Shown here: positions 45,448 to 55,900 of the stretch, in pieces
Layout: every line of letters begins with the position of its first letter
How positions within the stretch are numbered: the stretch's first letter is position 1
NCBI RefSeq assembly: GCF_024519725.1
Contig: NZ_JALJRK010000015.1
Coordinates: 1-64,000, forward strand
Direction of reading: 5' to 3'
Source: Microvirga sp. Mcv34
GTDB lineage: Bacteria; Pseudomonadota; Alphaproteobacteria; Rhizobiales; Beijerinckiaceae
DNA: 64,000 nucleotides
Made by a program: the position numbers and the translations under genes
Notes under the pieces: generated by a model
Told to the model about the DNA's origin: nothing
Seen by the model: the letters and a program-made list of their open reading frames with translations, nothing else
Databases searched by the model: none

Positions 45448-46209
45448 ATGTCCGCTCTTCTCGATGTCAGTGGCGTGACGCTGCGCTACAAGACGCCCAG
45501 CGTCCTCGTGACGGCGACCGACAGGGTCAGCTTCCAGGTCAATCAATCCGATCGTTTCGTTCTGCTCGGGCCGTCCGGATGCGGCAAGTCCACGCTTCTC
45601 AAGGCGGTCGGCGGCTATATGAGCCCGAGTGAAGGCAAGATCCGGATCAAGGGCCGTGAGGTTACGGAGCCTGGAGCCGATCGCATGATGGTCTTTCAGG
45701 AGTTCGATCAGCTGCTCCCGTGGAAGACGGTTCTGGAGAATGTCATGTTCCCCTTGCTCGTGGCGCGCAAGCTTCCGCGCAAGGAGGCCGAGGACCGGGC
45801 GCGCGCCTATATCGAGAAGGTCAATCTGACCCGTGCGATCGAATCGTATCCGCACACCCTGTCCGGCGGCATGAAGCAACGCGTCGCCATTGCCCGTGGC
45901 ATGGCGATGGAACCCGACATCCTGCTCATGGACGAGCCCTTCGCCGCCCTTGATGCGCTCACGCGGAGAACCTGCCAGGATGAGCTTCTTCAGCTTTGGG
46001 AGGACACGAAGTTCACCGTGATGTTCGTCACCCATTCCATTGCGGAGGCCATCAAGATCGGCAACCGAATCCTGCTGCTGTCTCCTCACCCGGGGCGCGT
46101 GAAGGCTGAAGTGAACGACGTGGACCGCGTCTCTCCGACCGATGGCAGTGCCGGACAACTTGAAAAGCATATCCACGATCTTCTCTTCGCGGACGAAGCC
46201 GTACATTAG
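45448..46209 (+). CDS. NitT/TauT-type ABC transporter ATPase
   Basis: A 253-residue ATPase with Walker A GPSGCGKST (about residues 42-50), signature LSGGMKQRVAIARG, Walker B ILLMDEPFAALD and the Q-loop VFQEFDQLLPWKTV, all typical of the SsuB/TauB/NrtD family. It energises the importer with the permease directly downstream, from which it is separated by 2 bp. The start at ATG 45448 gives the common MSALLDVSGV N-terminus. Confidence 0.88.
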   Translation: MSALLDVSGVTLRYKTPSVLVTATDRVSFQVNQSDRFVLLGPSGCGKSTLLKAVGGYMSPSEGKIRIKGREVTEPGADRMMVFQEFDQLLPWKTVLENVMFPLLVARKLPRKEAEDRARAYIEKVNLTRAIESYPHTLSGGMKQRVAIARGMAMEPDILLMDEPFAALDALTRRTCQDELLQLWEDTKFTVMFVTHSIAEAIKIGNRILLLSPHPGRVKAEVNDVDRVSPTDGSAGQLEKHIHDLLFADEAVH

Positions 46210-46211
46210 GG

Positions 46212-47084
46212 ATGGCGCTCATGAGCAATGCACAGATCGTAATGCGCGCCGATACGGGAGCGGCGCGGCCTCATACGGGCGAGGTCGAGCGCAAGCTCGG
46301 CGCCCTCGAGCTGGCTTGGGGGAATGGATTCGTCCGCAAGACGGTCATCATCATCTTCCTCGGCATCGTCTGGGAGGCATATGGCCGGTATCTCGATAAC
46401 CCGCTTCTCTTTCCGACGCTCAGCGATACCCTCGTCACCCTGGCGGACCGGGTCGCCGATGGAACGCTTCCGCTTCGGGCGTGGACATCGCTCAAAGTGC
46501 TCCTCATGGGCTATGTATCGGGCGTCGTGATCGCGGCCGTCCTGACCATTCTTGCCATCAATACCCGCATCGGAACGGATTTCCTGGAAACGATGACGGC
46601 GATGTTCAACCCGCTGCCCGCCATCGCCTTGCTGCCGCTGGCGCTAATCTGGTTCGGGCTCGGGAATGGCAGCCTCGTCTTCATCCTCATCCACTCGGTC
46701 CTGTGGGCCGTGGCCCTCAACACCCATTCGGGTTTCCTCGGTGTGTCGCAGACATTGCGCATGGTCGGGCGGAACTATGGCCTGAAGGGGTTGTCCTATG
46801 TCTTCAAGATTCTCGTTCCCGCCGCTTTCCCATCGATCCTGACCGGCTTGAAGATCGGCTGGGCCTTCGCCTGGCGCACGCTGATCGCGGCGGAACTCGT
46901 CTTCGGCGTCTCCTCGGGGCAGGGAGGATTGGGCTGGTTCATCTTCGAGAACCGCAACCTGCTCGACATTCCATCCGTCTTCGCAGGACTTCTGACCGTC
47001 ATCATCATCGGTCTTACGGTCGAGAACCTGATCTTCAGAACGATCGAGCGCAGGACCATTCGGAAGTGGGGCCTCCAGAACTGA
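46212..47084 (+). CDS. NitT/TauT-type ABC transporter permease
   Basis: A 290-residue permease with about six membrane segments. The signature region is FNPLPAIALLPLALIWFGLGN and the later WRTLIAAELVFGVSSGQGGLGW, as in SsuC/TauC. A start at the internal ATG (MSNAQIVM) is equally possible. It is the only permease gene in the operon, so the pore is probably a homodimer. The dehydratase gene follows after 37 bp. Confidence 0.87.
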   Translation: MALMSNAQIVMRADTGAARPHTGEVERKLGALELAWGNGFVRKTVIIIFLGIVWEAYGRYLDNPLLFPTLSDTLVTLADRVADGTLPLRAWTSLKVLLMGYVSGVVIAAVLTILAINTRIGTDFLETMTAMFNPLPAIALLPLALIWFGLGNGSLVFILIHSVLWAVALNTHSGFLGVSQTLRMVGRNYGLKGLSYVFKILVPAAFPSILTGLKIGWAFAWRTLIAAELVFGVSSGQGGLGWFIFENRNLLDIPSVFAGLLTVIIIGLTVENLIFRTIERRTIRKWGLQN

Positions 47085-47121
47085 GCCGTCGCTCGAAGCC
47101 CTCCATGTTCCATCTCATTCA

Positions 47122-48873
47122 ATGAGTATCGACACCATGACCGATAGAAAGACGCCTGAGGCTCTCAGGAGTGCGCGCTGGTTCGCGCCCGATGACCTGC
47201 GGGGTTTCGGGCATCGCTCCCGCATGATGCAGATGGGCTATGCTCCCGAGGATTGGGTCGGACGCCCTGTCATCGCCATCCTCAACACCTGGTCCGACAT
47301 CAATCCGTGCCACGCTCACTTCAAGCTGCGCGTCGATGACGTGAAGAGGGGAGTGCTTCAGGCCGGCGGCTTTCCGGTCGAGCTTCCGGGAATTTCTCTG
47401 GCCGAACAATATGTCAAGCCGACGACCATGCTCTATCGGAACATGCTGGCGATGGATGTGGAGGAGCTGCTGCGCTCACATCCGGTCGATGGCGTCGTCC
47501 TGATGGGCGGCTGTGACAAGACAACGCCGGCGCTGCTCCTGGGGGCCACGAGTGCGGGGCTGCCGGCCATCTACCTGCCTGCCGGGCCGATGCTGCGCGG
47601 CAACTGGAAGGGCAAGATCCTGGGATCCGGATCGGATGCCTGGAAGTATTGGGACGAGCGCCGCGCCGGGACCATTACGGATGCGGACTGGCTCAATATG
47701 GAAGCGGGGATCGCCCGAAGTCATGGCACCTGCATGACGATGGGCACGGCTTCCACGATGACGGCGATCGCCGAGGCGATCGGCATGACCTTGCCGGGAG
47801 CCTCGTCGATCCCGGCGCCCGATGCCAACCATGTCCGCATGAGCGCCGAGTGCGGACGGCGCATCGTGGAGATGGTATGGGAGGACCTGACGCCGAGTCG
47901 GATCCAGACGCGCGAAGCCTTCCTGAATGGCATTGCCGTTGCCATGGCGATGGGTTGCTCGACCAACGCCATCATTCACCTGATCGCGCAGGCGCGCCGG
48001 GCCGGACAGGAGATCGGCCTCGACGATTTCGAGGCGGCAAGCCGCAATGTGCCCGTCATTGCCAATGTGCGGCCGAGCGGCGACAAGTACCTCATGGAGG
48101 ATTTTTACTATGCCGGCGGCTTGCCGGCCTTGATGACGCGGATCAAGGATCATCTTCACCTTGACGCTCCGACCGTGACCGGTCGGACCCTGGGCGAGAA
48201 CATCGCCGGGGCGGAGGTGTTCAACGATGATGTGATCCGCGGCATCGAGAACCCGATCTATGCCGAAGGTGCGCTGGCGGTCCTGAAAGGGAACCTTGCC
48301 CCGGATGGCTGCGTGATCAAGCCGAGCGCGTGCGACCCGCGTTATCTGAAGCACACGGGTCCGGCCCTCGTCTTCGACGATTACCCGTCCATGAAGGCTG
48401 CCATCGACGATGAGAACCTGGATGTCACCGCCGATCACATCCTGATCCTGCGCAATGCCGGCCCGCAGGGCGGGCCGGGCATGCCCGAATGGGGCATGTT
48501 GCCGATCCCGAGAAAGCTGGTGAAGCAGGGCGTGCGCGATATGCTGCGCCTGTCGGATGCCCGCATGAGTGGGACGAGCTATGGCGCCTGCATTCTTCAT
48601 GTCTCGCCGGAGGCCTATATCGGAGGCCCGCTGGCTCTGGTGACGACCGGTGACATGATCTCGGTGGATGTGGCGGCGCGAACCATCAGCCTCGATGTCT
48701 CAGATGAAGAGCTGGAGCGCCGCCGTACCGACTGGATCAGTCCGGAACCGCGGTTCGGGCGCGGCTATGGCTGGATGTTTACGCGGCACATCAAGCAGGC
48801 CCACGAAGGCTGCGACTTCGACTTCCTGGAAACGAGTTTCGGTGCGCCCACCGGCGAACCCGCCATCTACTGA
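47122..48873 (+). CDS. IlvD/Edd-family sugar-acid dehydratase, arabinonate dehydratase-like
   Basis: A 583-residue Fe-S dehydratase. The three cysteines that bind the cluster in this family are Cys63 (DINPCHAHF), Cys131 (GGCDKTTPA) and Cys204 (HGTCMTMG); Lys133 is at the position carbamylated in characterised pentonate dehydratases. The size and the motifs fit the L-arabinonate/D-xylonate dehydratase branch better than dihydroxy-acid dehydratase. It removes water from a pentonate or related acid to give a 2-keto-3-deoxy acid. Part of a transport operon for its likely substrate. Confidence 0.85.
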   Translation: MSIDTMTDRKTPEALRSARWFAPDDLRGFGHRSRMMQMGYAPEDWVGRPVIAILNTWSDINPCHAHFKLRVDDVKRGVLQAGGFPVELPGISLAEQYVKPTTMLYRNMLAMDVEELLRSHPVDGVVLMGGCDKTTPALLLGATSAGLPAIYLPAGPMLRGNWKGKILGSGSDAWKYWDERRAGTITDADWLNMEAGIARSHGTCMTMGTASTMTAIAEAIGMTLPGASSIPAPDANHVRMSAECGRRIVEMVWEDLTPSRIQTREAFLNGIAVAMAMGCSTNAIIHLIAQARRAGQEIGLDDFEAASRNVPVIANVRPSGDKYLMEDFYYAGGLPALMTRIKDHLHLDAPTVTGRTLGENIAGAEVFNDDVIRGIENPIYAEGALAVLKGNLAPDGCVIKPSACDPRYLKHTGPALVFDDYPSMKAAIDDENLDVTADHILILRNAGPQGGPGMPEWGMLPIPRKLVKQGVRDMLRLSDARMSGTSYGACILHVSPEAYIGGPLALVTTGDMISVDVAARTISLDVSDEELERRRTDWISPEPRFGRGYGWMFTRHIKQAHEGCDFDFLETSFGAPTGEPAIY

Positions 48874-48888
48874 CATATGGAGAGGATC

Positions 48889-49608
48889 ATGACCACGCTG
48901 AAACCGGAGACCCGCGAGAAGCTCAGGGCCGTCAGCACCGCAACGCTATGTACCGCACTTTACAAGCGTGGCCTGCGCAACCAGTTCATCCAGGATGTCC
49001 GCCCGCTCAACCCTGACCTGGGAAACATGGTGGGTGAGGCCTTCACCCTTCGCTACATTCCCGCCCGCGAAGACCTGAACCCGATCAGCGTGTTCCAGGA
49101 TCGCTCCCACCCCCAGCGCAAGGCTGTGGAGGAGTGCCCGCCGGGTGCAGTCATGGTGATCGACAGCCGCAAGGATGCACGTGCGGCTTCGGCAGGCGGG
49201 ATCCTGGTATCGCGCCTGATGAAGAGGGGCGTCGCCGGCGTCGTGACCGATGGCGGCTTCCGGGATTCGCCCGAAATCGCACGGCTCGACATCCCGGCCT
49301 ATCACAACCGTCCCTCCGCTCCGACCAATCTCACGCACCATCAGGCGCTCGACATCAACGTTCCGATCGGCTGCGGTGATGTGCCGGTGTGGCCCGGTGA
49401 CGTGGTCGTCGGTGATGGCGAAGGTGTTGTCGTCATTCCGGCTCATCTGGCGGATGAGATCGCCGGCGAGGCGGTGGAGATGACCGCGTTCGAGGATTTC
49501 GTGCAGGAAGAAGTCATGAAGGGCCGCTCCATCCTGGGCCTCTATCCGCCAACGGACGAACGGACCCACGCCGACTTTGCGGCTTGGCGCAGGGAAAGGG
49601 GACGATAG
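48889..49608 (+). CDS. RraA/HMG-aldolase-family protein
   Basis: A 239-residue protein of the RraA-like fold. The aldolase signature G-x(n)-R-D-x2-E is seen as DGGFRDSPE (121-129), a metal-dependent site typical of class II pyruvate aldolases such as HMG/CHA aldolase; true RNase E regulators often lack it. GGAGAGG precedes the ATG. Directly after the IlvD-like gene, it could split the 2-keto-3-deoxy acid to pyruvate and an aldehyde. That pathway role is inference. Confidence 0.8.
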   Translation: MTTLKPETREKLRAVSTATLCTALYKRGLRNQFIQDVRPLNPDLGNMVGEAFTLRYIPAREDLNPISVFQDRSHPQRKAVEECPPGAVMVIDSRKDARAASAGGILVSRLMKRGVAGVVTDGGFRDSPEIARLDIPAYHNRPSAPTNLTHHQALDINVPIGCGDVPVWPGDVVVGDGEGVVVIPAHLADEIAGEAVEMTAFEDFVQEEVMKGRSILGLYPPTDERTHADFAAWRRERGR

Positions 49609-49620
49609 ACAATCGCCCCT

Positions 49621-49650
49621 CGATGCGGAGGCCTTTTCAAGGCCGCATCG
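49621..49650. terminator. Bidirectional terminator hairpin
   Basis: CGATGCGG pairs with CCGCATCG around an inner GCCTT/AAGG stem; lies between the convergent RraA-like and response regulator genes, ending directly at the latter's stop. Confidence 0.65.
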
Positions 49651-50316
49651 TCAAGACGCGAGTACCCTTTGCGGAAGGTGGTTGGAGGCCAGAAGAGCCG
49701 CCTCCACCCGATTGCGAACGCGCAGTTTCTGCAGAATGTTGGTCAGGTGGTGCTTGATCGTCTTCTCGCTCAGTTCAAGCGTGTTGCCGATCTCCTTGTT
49801 GCTGCGTCCCTGAACCAGGATCGACAGGATCTGCTGCTCGCGCGGAGTCAGAGGGGGAAGCGTGCCCGAGCCCTTCGTCTCGCCGACGCCGCACGGGCCC
49901 GATGCCATGAGAAGTTTTGCGGCAAGGCTGGGGGAGATGAAATTCTGCCCCTGACGCAGCACCCGTACCGTCTGGACCAGCTCTTTCCCGCATGTGCCCT
50001 TCAGCAGGTAGCCGAGGACCCCACGCTTCAAGGCGCTGTAGACCTGCTCTTCGTCCGCCGCATCGGCGAGGACGACGATGCGAATGGCGGGATGGTGCTG
50101 GAGGATCGATTCCACCGCCCCCATGCTGCGATCCAGGACGCCGGCATCGAGGACGATCACGTCGGGGGCGTCTCTCTGGGCGATATCGATCGCATCCCAG
50201 ACCGATGCTCCCTGGGCTACAACCTTGATGTCCGGTTGCGCGTTCAGGGCGAGGGTCACTCCGTCCCGGAAGAGCGGATGTCTGTCGATAACGCCGACGC
50301 GAACCTGTTCCGTCAT
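49651..50316 (-). CDS. NarL-family response regulator with altered acidic pocket
   Basis: A 221-residue protein: receiver domain (1-125) with phosphoacceptor Asp57 (VIVLDAGV), Lys106 (YLLKGT), and a LuxR-type helix-turn-helix (about 155-215; LTPREQQILSILVQGRSNKEIGNTL). The acidic pair that binds magnesium is Asp11-Arg12 here instead of Asp-Asp (IDRHPLF), so phosphorylation may be poor. Its sequence parallels the next regulator throughout, suggesting duplication. It lies in the two-component/peroxidase region. Confidence 0.82.
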   Translation of the reverse strand: MTEQVRVGVIDRHPLFRDGVTLALNAQPDIKVVAQGASVWDAIDIAQRDAPDVIVLDAGVLDRSMGAVESILQHHPAIRIVVLADAADEEQVYSALKRGVLGYLLKGTCGKELVQTVRVLRQGQNFISPSLAAKLLMASGPCGVGETKGSGTLPPLTPREQQILSILVQGRSNKEIGNTLELSEKTIKHHLTNILQKLRVRNRVEAALLASNHLPQRVLAS

Positions 50317-50536
50317 TGGAGCCCCCCAGTTCCAATATGGTGTGCTGCCAAAAACTCAGCAGCCAACTCTCATGTGATCAATGGTGCCCTCATCGAGCCC
50401 CGTCATGCTCTCAGAATATGGACCCACGGTTGCATCCAGCAATATCTATGAAGTGACAAGATATGGCCCTGTAATCCCCTTACGTGTTATCTCCGAAGGG
50501 GTACAAGCCAGATGACGGGACGCGGCGCCCTGGTGC

Positions 50537-51193
50537 TTATCGTTTTTCGGAGATGCGTTCCGAGGCCAACATGGCCGCTTCCACGCGATTGCGGACCTGC
50601 AGCTTATCCATTACGGACGTGACGTACCCCTTGACGGTCTTCTCTGTCAGCCCGAGCTGATCACCGATCAATCGGTTGCTGAGGCCTTGAAGAATGAGCA
50701 TCAGGATCTGCTCTTCACGGTCGGAAAGTTCGGGAAACCGCCGTATCGTATCTGGAGAAGGGCTTTCTCCGGCGCCCCTCGACATGATGAGTTGGGCTGC
50801 GAAGCTCGGCGAGACGTAGTTCTGGCCCCGATAAATCAACCTGACCGCATTCACCAGCTCCGAGCTTCCCGTGCCTTTCAGGAGGTATCCTTTGGCTCCT
50901 TTCCTCAAGGCACTCCGCACTTCATCCTCATCATCGACGACGGTCAGCATCAGGGTCCGGGTCGTCGGACAGCGCTGCGCGATCTTCGACACCGCATTGA
51001 TGCCCCCACCCGGCATGTTCATATCCAGAAGAAGAACGTCCGGAGAATGGTCCTGGGCAATCTGAAGTGCATCCTGGGCACTCTCCCCCTGTCCCACGAC
51101 CTCGATGTCAGGCTCCGATTCCAAGGCGAACACGACCCCATCCCTGTAAAGAGGATGGTCGTCGACAACTCCAACGCGAATTCTAGGCTGCAT
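50537..51193 (-). CDS. NarL-family response regulator
   Basis: A 218-residue protein with a complete receiver domain (Asp11-Asp12, Asp57 in LLLDMNMP, Lys106 in YLLKGT) and a LuxR-type helix-turn-helix (LSDREEQILMLILQGLSNRLIGDQL). The ATG following CGGAG at 6-nt spacing is taken as start; it overlaps the kinase stop by 11 nt. This is the obvious partner of the upstream kinase. Confidence 0.88.
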   Translation of the reverse strand: MQPRIRVGVVDDHPLYRDGVVFALESEPDIEVVGQGESAQDALQIAQDHSPDVLLLDMNMPGGGINAVSKIAQRCPTTRTLMLTVVDDEDEVRSALRKGAKGYLLKGTGSSELVNAVRLIYRGQNYVSPSFAAQLIMSRGAGESPSPDTIRRFPELSDREEQILMLILQGLSNRLIGDQLGLTEKTVKGYVTSVMDKLQVRNRVEAAMLASERISEKR

Positions 51194-52610
51194 CCGCATC
51201 TCCGGTGTTGACCAAAGGCAGCGACGCTTGGATGCGCGTTCCACTGCCAGGAATGCTCTTGATGCTCAATGCTCCTCCAATGCTTTCAATTCTGTCCTTG
51301 AGACTGGCCAGTCCCAGGCGAGGCTCGCTCGTAGCAAGGCTCTCATCGCATATGCCCGGTCCCTTGTCCGCAACTTCGACGGTCACAGTCGCCCCGTCCC
51401 AGCTGACTTCGACCTGCTGCTCCTGACCGGCGGCATGCTTGAAGGCGTTGTTGAGACCCTCCTGGACGTAGCGACACAGCGCGATCTTGACGAATTGCGG
51501 CGCGTTGTCCGGGAGATCGACGATCCGGCAGGAGATCGTCGTCCCCGTTCGGCGCTCGTGCTGGCGGATCATGAACATTAACGCATCCCTGAGCGTCAGC
51601 GTCTGGATCTCGGGAAGAAGAAGGCCTTTGCAGATGTTGCGTGTATCGGTGAGCGCATCGACAAGGGCCTTCTGGATCTTATGAAGATTGTCACGGTCGC
51701 CTTCTCCTCCCTGGACCCGGTCGAGCCGCAGCAACGCGAGGCTGATCAGCTGTGCGACACCATCATGCAGATCATAGCCCATGCGCCGCATCAGACGCTC
51801 ATTGTCTTCCGTCGCCTTCTGGGCTGCGCGCTCGATGCGGTTCTGCAGGGTCCGGTTCTGCCGAAGCAGTTCCGAGAGCTGAGAGACGCGCTCCTTCAGC
51901 GCAGCACGCTGTCTGTCGATGGTCTTGCTGCCGTTGGCGACGATCACGAACAGGCAACCCATCATGTTCAGGGTGATCAAGGCGGTCGCGAGCCAGGTCT
52001 TCCATTCCGAAGCGACGAGTTCGGAGTTCAACCTCTCGGCGCGTTCATGGAACTCGACGACGGCGATGATCTCGCCGGTCTCGAAATTCCGAATGGGAGC
52101 GAAGACCTTGAGGAGGGGAAGCCCACTGAAGCGCTCGGCGATTTCCTCGTCACCGGGAATGTCGTCGAATTCCGCAGCGATCGCTCCGGACCAGGCCCTT
52201 CGAGAGGCTGCCGGAGGAGTGAAGCTTTTGCCGACGAGATCGGGCTCGCCGCTGTGAACGATCACGCCGTCGCGGTTCCAGACCCTGACGGCGGTGATGC
52301 TCGCCTGCAAATCGGGTCTTTCCATCGCTTGGTTGAGGCTCTGGATGCTGCCGGGCGAGAGAACACCCCCTGCAAGATCCTGAAGATGTGGAGCGATGAA
52401 GGTGTTGATATAGAGTGCCGTGGATGCGGCCTTGACCTCGGCGACGCTCTTCTCGATCTGCCATGAGACGAGAGTGCCCATGGCGAACATGCCAGTCAGC
52501 ATGACGGCGAAGGCCACCAGGAGGAACTGTCTGGCGAGACTTCTCCTCTTCCGACGTCCTGCCCCTGATCTTCCTCCGAACCCAAGGTTTCCGAAAACAC
52601 GCACAGCCAC
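51183..52610 (-). CDS. NarX/UhpB-like sensor histidine kinase
   Basis: A 475-residue membrane kinase. Two helices (about 26-50 and 205-227) enclose a periplasmic sensing domain of about 155 residues. Then a coiled-coil stretch (about 235-272), the HisKA_3 box with His282 (YDLHDGVAQ), and an ATPase domain (VQEGLNNAFKHA, VADKGPGI, GLASLKDRIESIGG). The start is GTG with GGGGGG upstream. Its genes run opposite to the adjacent giant peroxidase gene across a 387-bp gap, so the peroxidase may be a target. Confidence 0.86.
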   Translation of the reverse strand: MAVRVFGNLGFGGRSGAGRRKRRSLARQFLLVAFAVMLTGMFAMGTLVSWQIEKSVAEVKAASTALYINTFIAPHLQDLAGGVLSPGSIQSLNQAMERPDLQASITAVRVWNRDGVIVHSGEPDLVGKSFTPPAASRRAWSGAIAAEFDDIPGDEEIAERFSGLPLLKVFAPIRNFETGEIIAVVEFHERAERLNSELVASEWKTWLATALITLNMMGCLFVIVANGSKTIDRQRAALKERVSQLSELLRQNRTLQNRIERAAQKATEDNERLMRRMGYDLHDGVAQLISLALLRLDRVQGGEGDRDNLHKIQKALVDALTDTRNICKGLLLPEIQTLTLRDALMFMIRQHERRTGTTISCRIVDLPDNAPQFVKIALCRYVQEGLNNAFKHAAGQEQQVEVSWDGATVTVEVADKGPGICDESLATSEPRLGLASLKDRIESIGGALSIKSIPGSGTRIQASLPLVNTGDADAA

Positions 52611-52997
52611 GATCCCCCCGGCCCTGGACCGTTGCCTGCTCCTATAGCGTCAGGATCTAGAGATCGTTCTAAGGTAGGGCTCAGGCTCCTCGTGGGTAAA
52701 GACTATCCCGAAGAGGTAGATTCTGACCGGCGGACATACCCTGCGAGCGTGGGACCCGTTGTCGGGCATGGACTCGGAAGGCGGAGAATTTCGCCCATTC
52801 CCCTATGCGATGCGGGGTCGAGATCAGACCTTGGTCGGCTGACCGACCATAGTCCGAGTGGGCGTCGAGACCCTGATCGGACCAAGGGATGAAGGGCCGG
52901 ATTCGGACCTCAGACCGTATAGTTAAGAGCCCCTTAATTTGCCCAGAATGTGTCCAGGTGCCGTCAACATTGCGGCGACGACTTGGAGGGGACGACA
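52611..52997. promoter_or_regulatory. 387-bp divergent control region of kinase and peroxidase genes
   Basis: Contains several inverted repeats: TGGTCGG-CTGA-CCGACCA (52832-52849); CCTTGGTC (52829-52836) paired with GACCAAGG (52880-52887); and TTAAG-AGCCC-CTTAA (52923-52937). These could be sites for the adjacent response regulators or part of a structured leader. GGAGG stands 10 nt before the peroxidase ATG. Confidence 0.45.
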
Positions 52998-55900
52998 ATG
53001 GTGAATCTGGTCAAGCACGATCTCGAGTTCATCCTGAAGCAGATCAAGATTGCGGAGAGGCACGCCGACGGTGAGAACCTGACGGACCTCGTGGCGGAAG
53101 CGGGAGGTTTCGATCCCAATGCCGCCACCACGCCGACCCAGGCATTCCTGCTGCCCTACGGATTGCGGACGGTCGACGGCACCTACAACAACCTTGTCGA
53201 GGGACGTGAGACCTGGGGCGCAGCGGATCAGCCGTTTCCCGACATGGCGAGCCCCGACTACCTGAACGAGGGCGACGACTCCATGATGTTCGGCACGCCC
53301 GCCAATCCGGTATGGCTCACGAACAACAATTATACGCCCGGATCGGCGACGGGGTCGCCGATGCTGGAGCCGGGCACCGTCGTCGACGCGGATCCTCGCC
53401 TGATCTCCAATCTCGTCGCCGATCAGACCCTCGACAATCCCGCCGCCATCGGGGCAGCGCTGACCTATGCCGGCATCACGGGCGCGGCCCAGATGGCTGC
53501 CATCCAGCAGATCCAGAATGCCCGCACGGCTATTTCCGACGCCATTGCAGAATCCGGGTCGGCATCCGGCGCCATTGCGGGGCTCCAGGATACCGTTGCC
53601 GCAGCGACGACGGCTGTGGCAGAAGCCGAAGCCGCTCTGGCAACAGCCCAGGAGCTGAACCAGACGAACCAGGGCCTTCTTGCGGCCGCCCAGCTCGAAC
53701 TCGCCACGGCACAGACGGCTTTCGACGAAGCCAAGGCCATTTTCGATGAACTCATCAAGGGCGGCGTCACGCCGGAAGAGCTGTCCGCCTTCAACGAGGC
53801 GAATGACAACCTGCTCGTCGTGCAGCAGGTCCTGAGCGACAAGCAGCAGCTCAAGAATGATGCGCAGGCGACGGCCGATGCCTCCGCCGGTGCGGTTGCG
53901 AGCGCCCAGACTACCTTGGCGACCAAGAACGCGGAGCTCTCGACGGCTCAGGACAGCCTGGCTACCGGCCAGACGAATGCTCAGTCAGCCACGGCCGCCG
54001 TCGATGCGGCGAAGACCGCGCTGGCCGATCTCCTGGCCGAGAAGGGAATTGTGATGGACGGCAATACCGTCCTCATCCCGAACGTGTCGCCCGACATCGG
54101 CGATTCCGCGCCCTACAATTCGCTGTTCACCCTCTTCGGTCAGTTCTTCGACCATGGCCTCGATCTGATCTCGAAGGGCGGCAGCGGCACGGTCTACATC
54201 CCGCTCTCGCCGGATGATCCGCTCTACAACCCGGCGACGCCGCACACCAACTTCATGGTCATGACCCGTGCAAGTCGCGATGCGGACGGCGGTACCGTCA
54301 ACGTGACTACGCCCTGGGTCGATCAGAACCAGACCTATACCTCGCATGCCTCGCACCAGGTGTTCCTGCGCGAATATACGACCGATGCGAGCGGCAGGAC
54401 GGTTGCCACCGGCCGATTGCTCGACGGCGACAGGGGCCTTGCCACCTGGGCCGACGTCAAGGAGCAGGCGCGGACCATGCTCGGCATCGATCTGACCGAC
54501 GCCAATGTCGGCAAGGTTCCGCTGCTGCGTACGGACCCCTACGGCAATTTCATTCCCGATCCTCAGACGGGCTTTGCGCAGGTCATCGTCGGCCTTGGCC
54601 CTGACGGTATTCCGAACACGTCGGACGACATCGTCATCTCGGGTACGCCGAACGCTCCGGTGAACCTCGCGAACGCGGTCCTCACCGGGCATGCCTTCCT
54701 CGACGACATCGCTCACGCGGCGGTGCCCGTCATCGTCGGGGGCGTTCTGCAGAAGGACGGCGACAGCGCCTTAGGCTATGCGAATGCAGACGGAAGCACG
54801 ACCGGGCTCGTCAATTCGCGCGGCTCGAATACGGCCTACGACAATGAATTGCTCGACGCGCACTACATCACGGGCGACGGCCGCGGCAACGAGAATGTCG
54901 GCCTGACGGCGATCCACCACGTCTTCCACTCCGAGCACAACCACCTCGTCGACCAAGTCAAGTCGGTGGTCCTCTCCAGCGGCGATCTAGCCTTCCTGAA
55001 CGAGTGGCTGCGTGTGCCGGTTTCGGCCATCCCCACGGATCCCGCGATCATCGACGCCCTGCAATGGGACGGCGAGCGCCTGTTCCAGGCGGCCCGCTTC
55101 ACGAACGAGATGGAGTACCAGCACCTCGTCTTCGAGGAATTCGCCCGCAAGATGCAGCCCGACGTGGACGCTTTCGTGTTCGAGCCGTCGGTCGACATCA
55201 ACCCGGCGATCTTCGCCGAGTTCGCCCAGGCCGTATACCGCTTCGGCCACTCGATGCTCAACGAGAACATCGACACCATCGATGCCAACGGCAACCCGTT
55301 CTCGATGAAGCTGTTCGACGGGTTCCTCAACCCGCTGGCCTTCGGGGCGACCGATGCCGACGGCAATGTGACCCTCGACCACGAGCAGGCGGCCGGCGCG
55401 ATCATGCGGGGCATGTCCCGTCAGCACGGCAACGAGATCGACGAATTCGTCACCCACGTGCTGCGCAACCAGCTCGTCGGCATCCCGCTCGACCTCGCCG
55501 CCCTGAACATCGCTCGCGGCCGCGATCTCGGTCTGCCGTCTCTGAACGAGGCGCGGGCGCAGTTCTACCAGATGTCCGGGCAGGATTCGCAGCTCAAGCC
55601 CTATGTGAGCTGGACCGACTTCGCCCTCAACCTGCAGAATTCGCTGTCGATCATCAACTTCATCGCGGCCTACGGCAAGCACCCGCTGATCGAGGCGGCG
55701 GCCACTCTCGAGGCCAAACGGGCCGCGGCGACGCTTCTCGTTCTCGGTGGCAACGGCGCTCCGGCGGATCGTCTCGATTTCCTCAACGCGACGGGCGCAT
55801 GGACCGCCCAGAATTCTGGCCTTAACGATATCGACCTTTGGATCGGCGGCCTTGCCGAGAAGAAGATGGATTTCGGCGGCATGCTCGGCTCGACCTTCTC

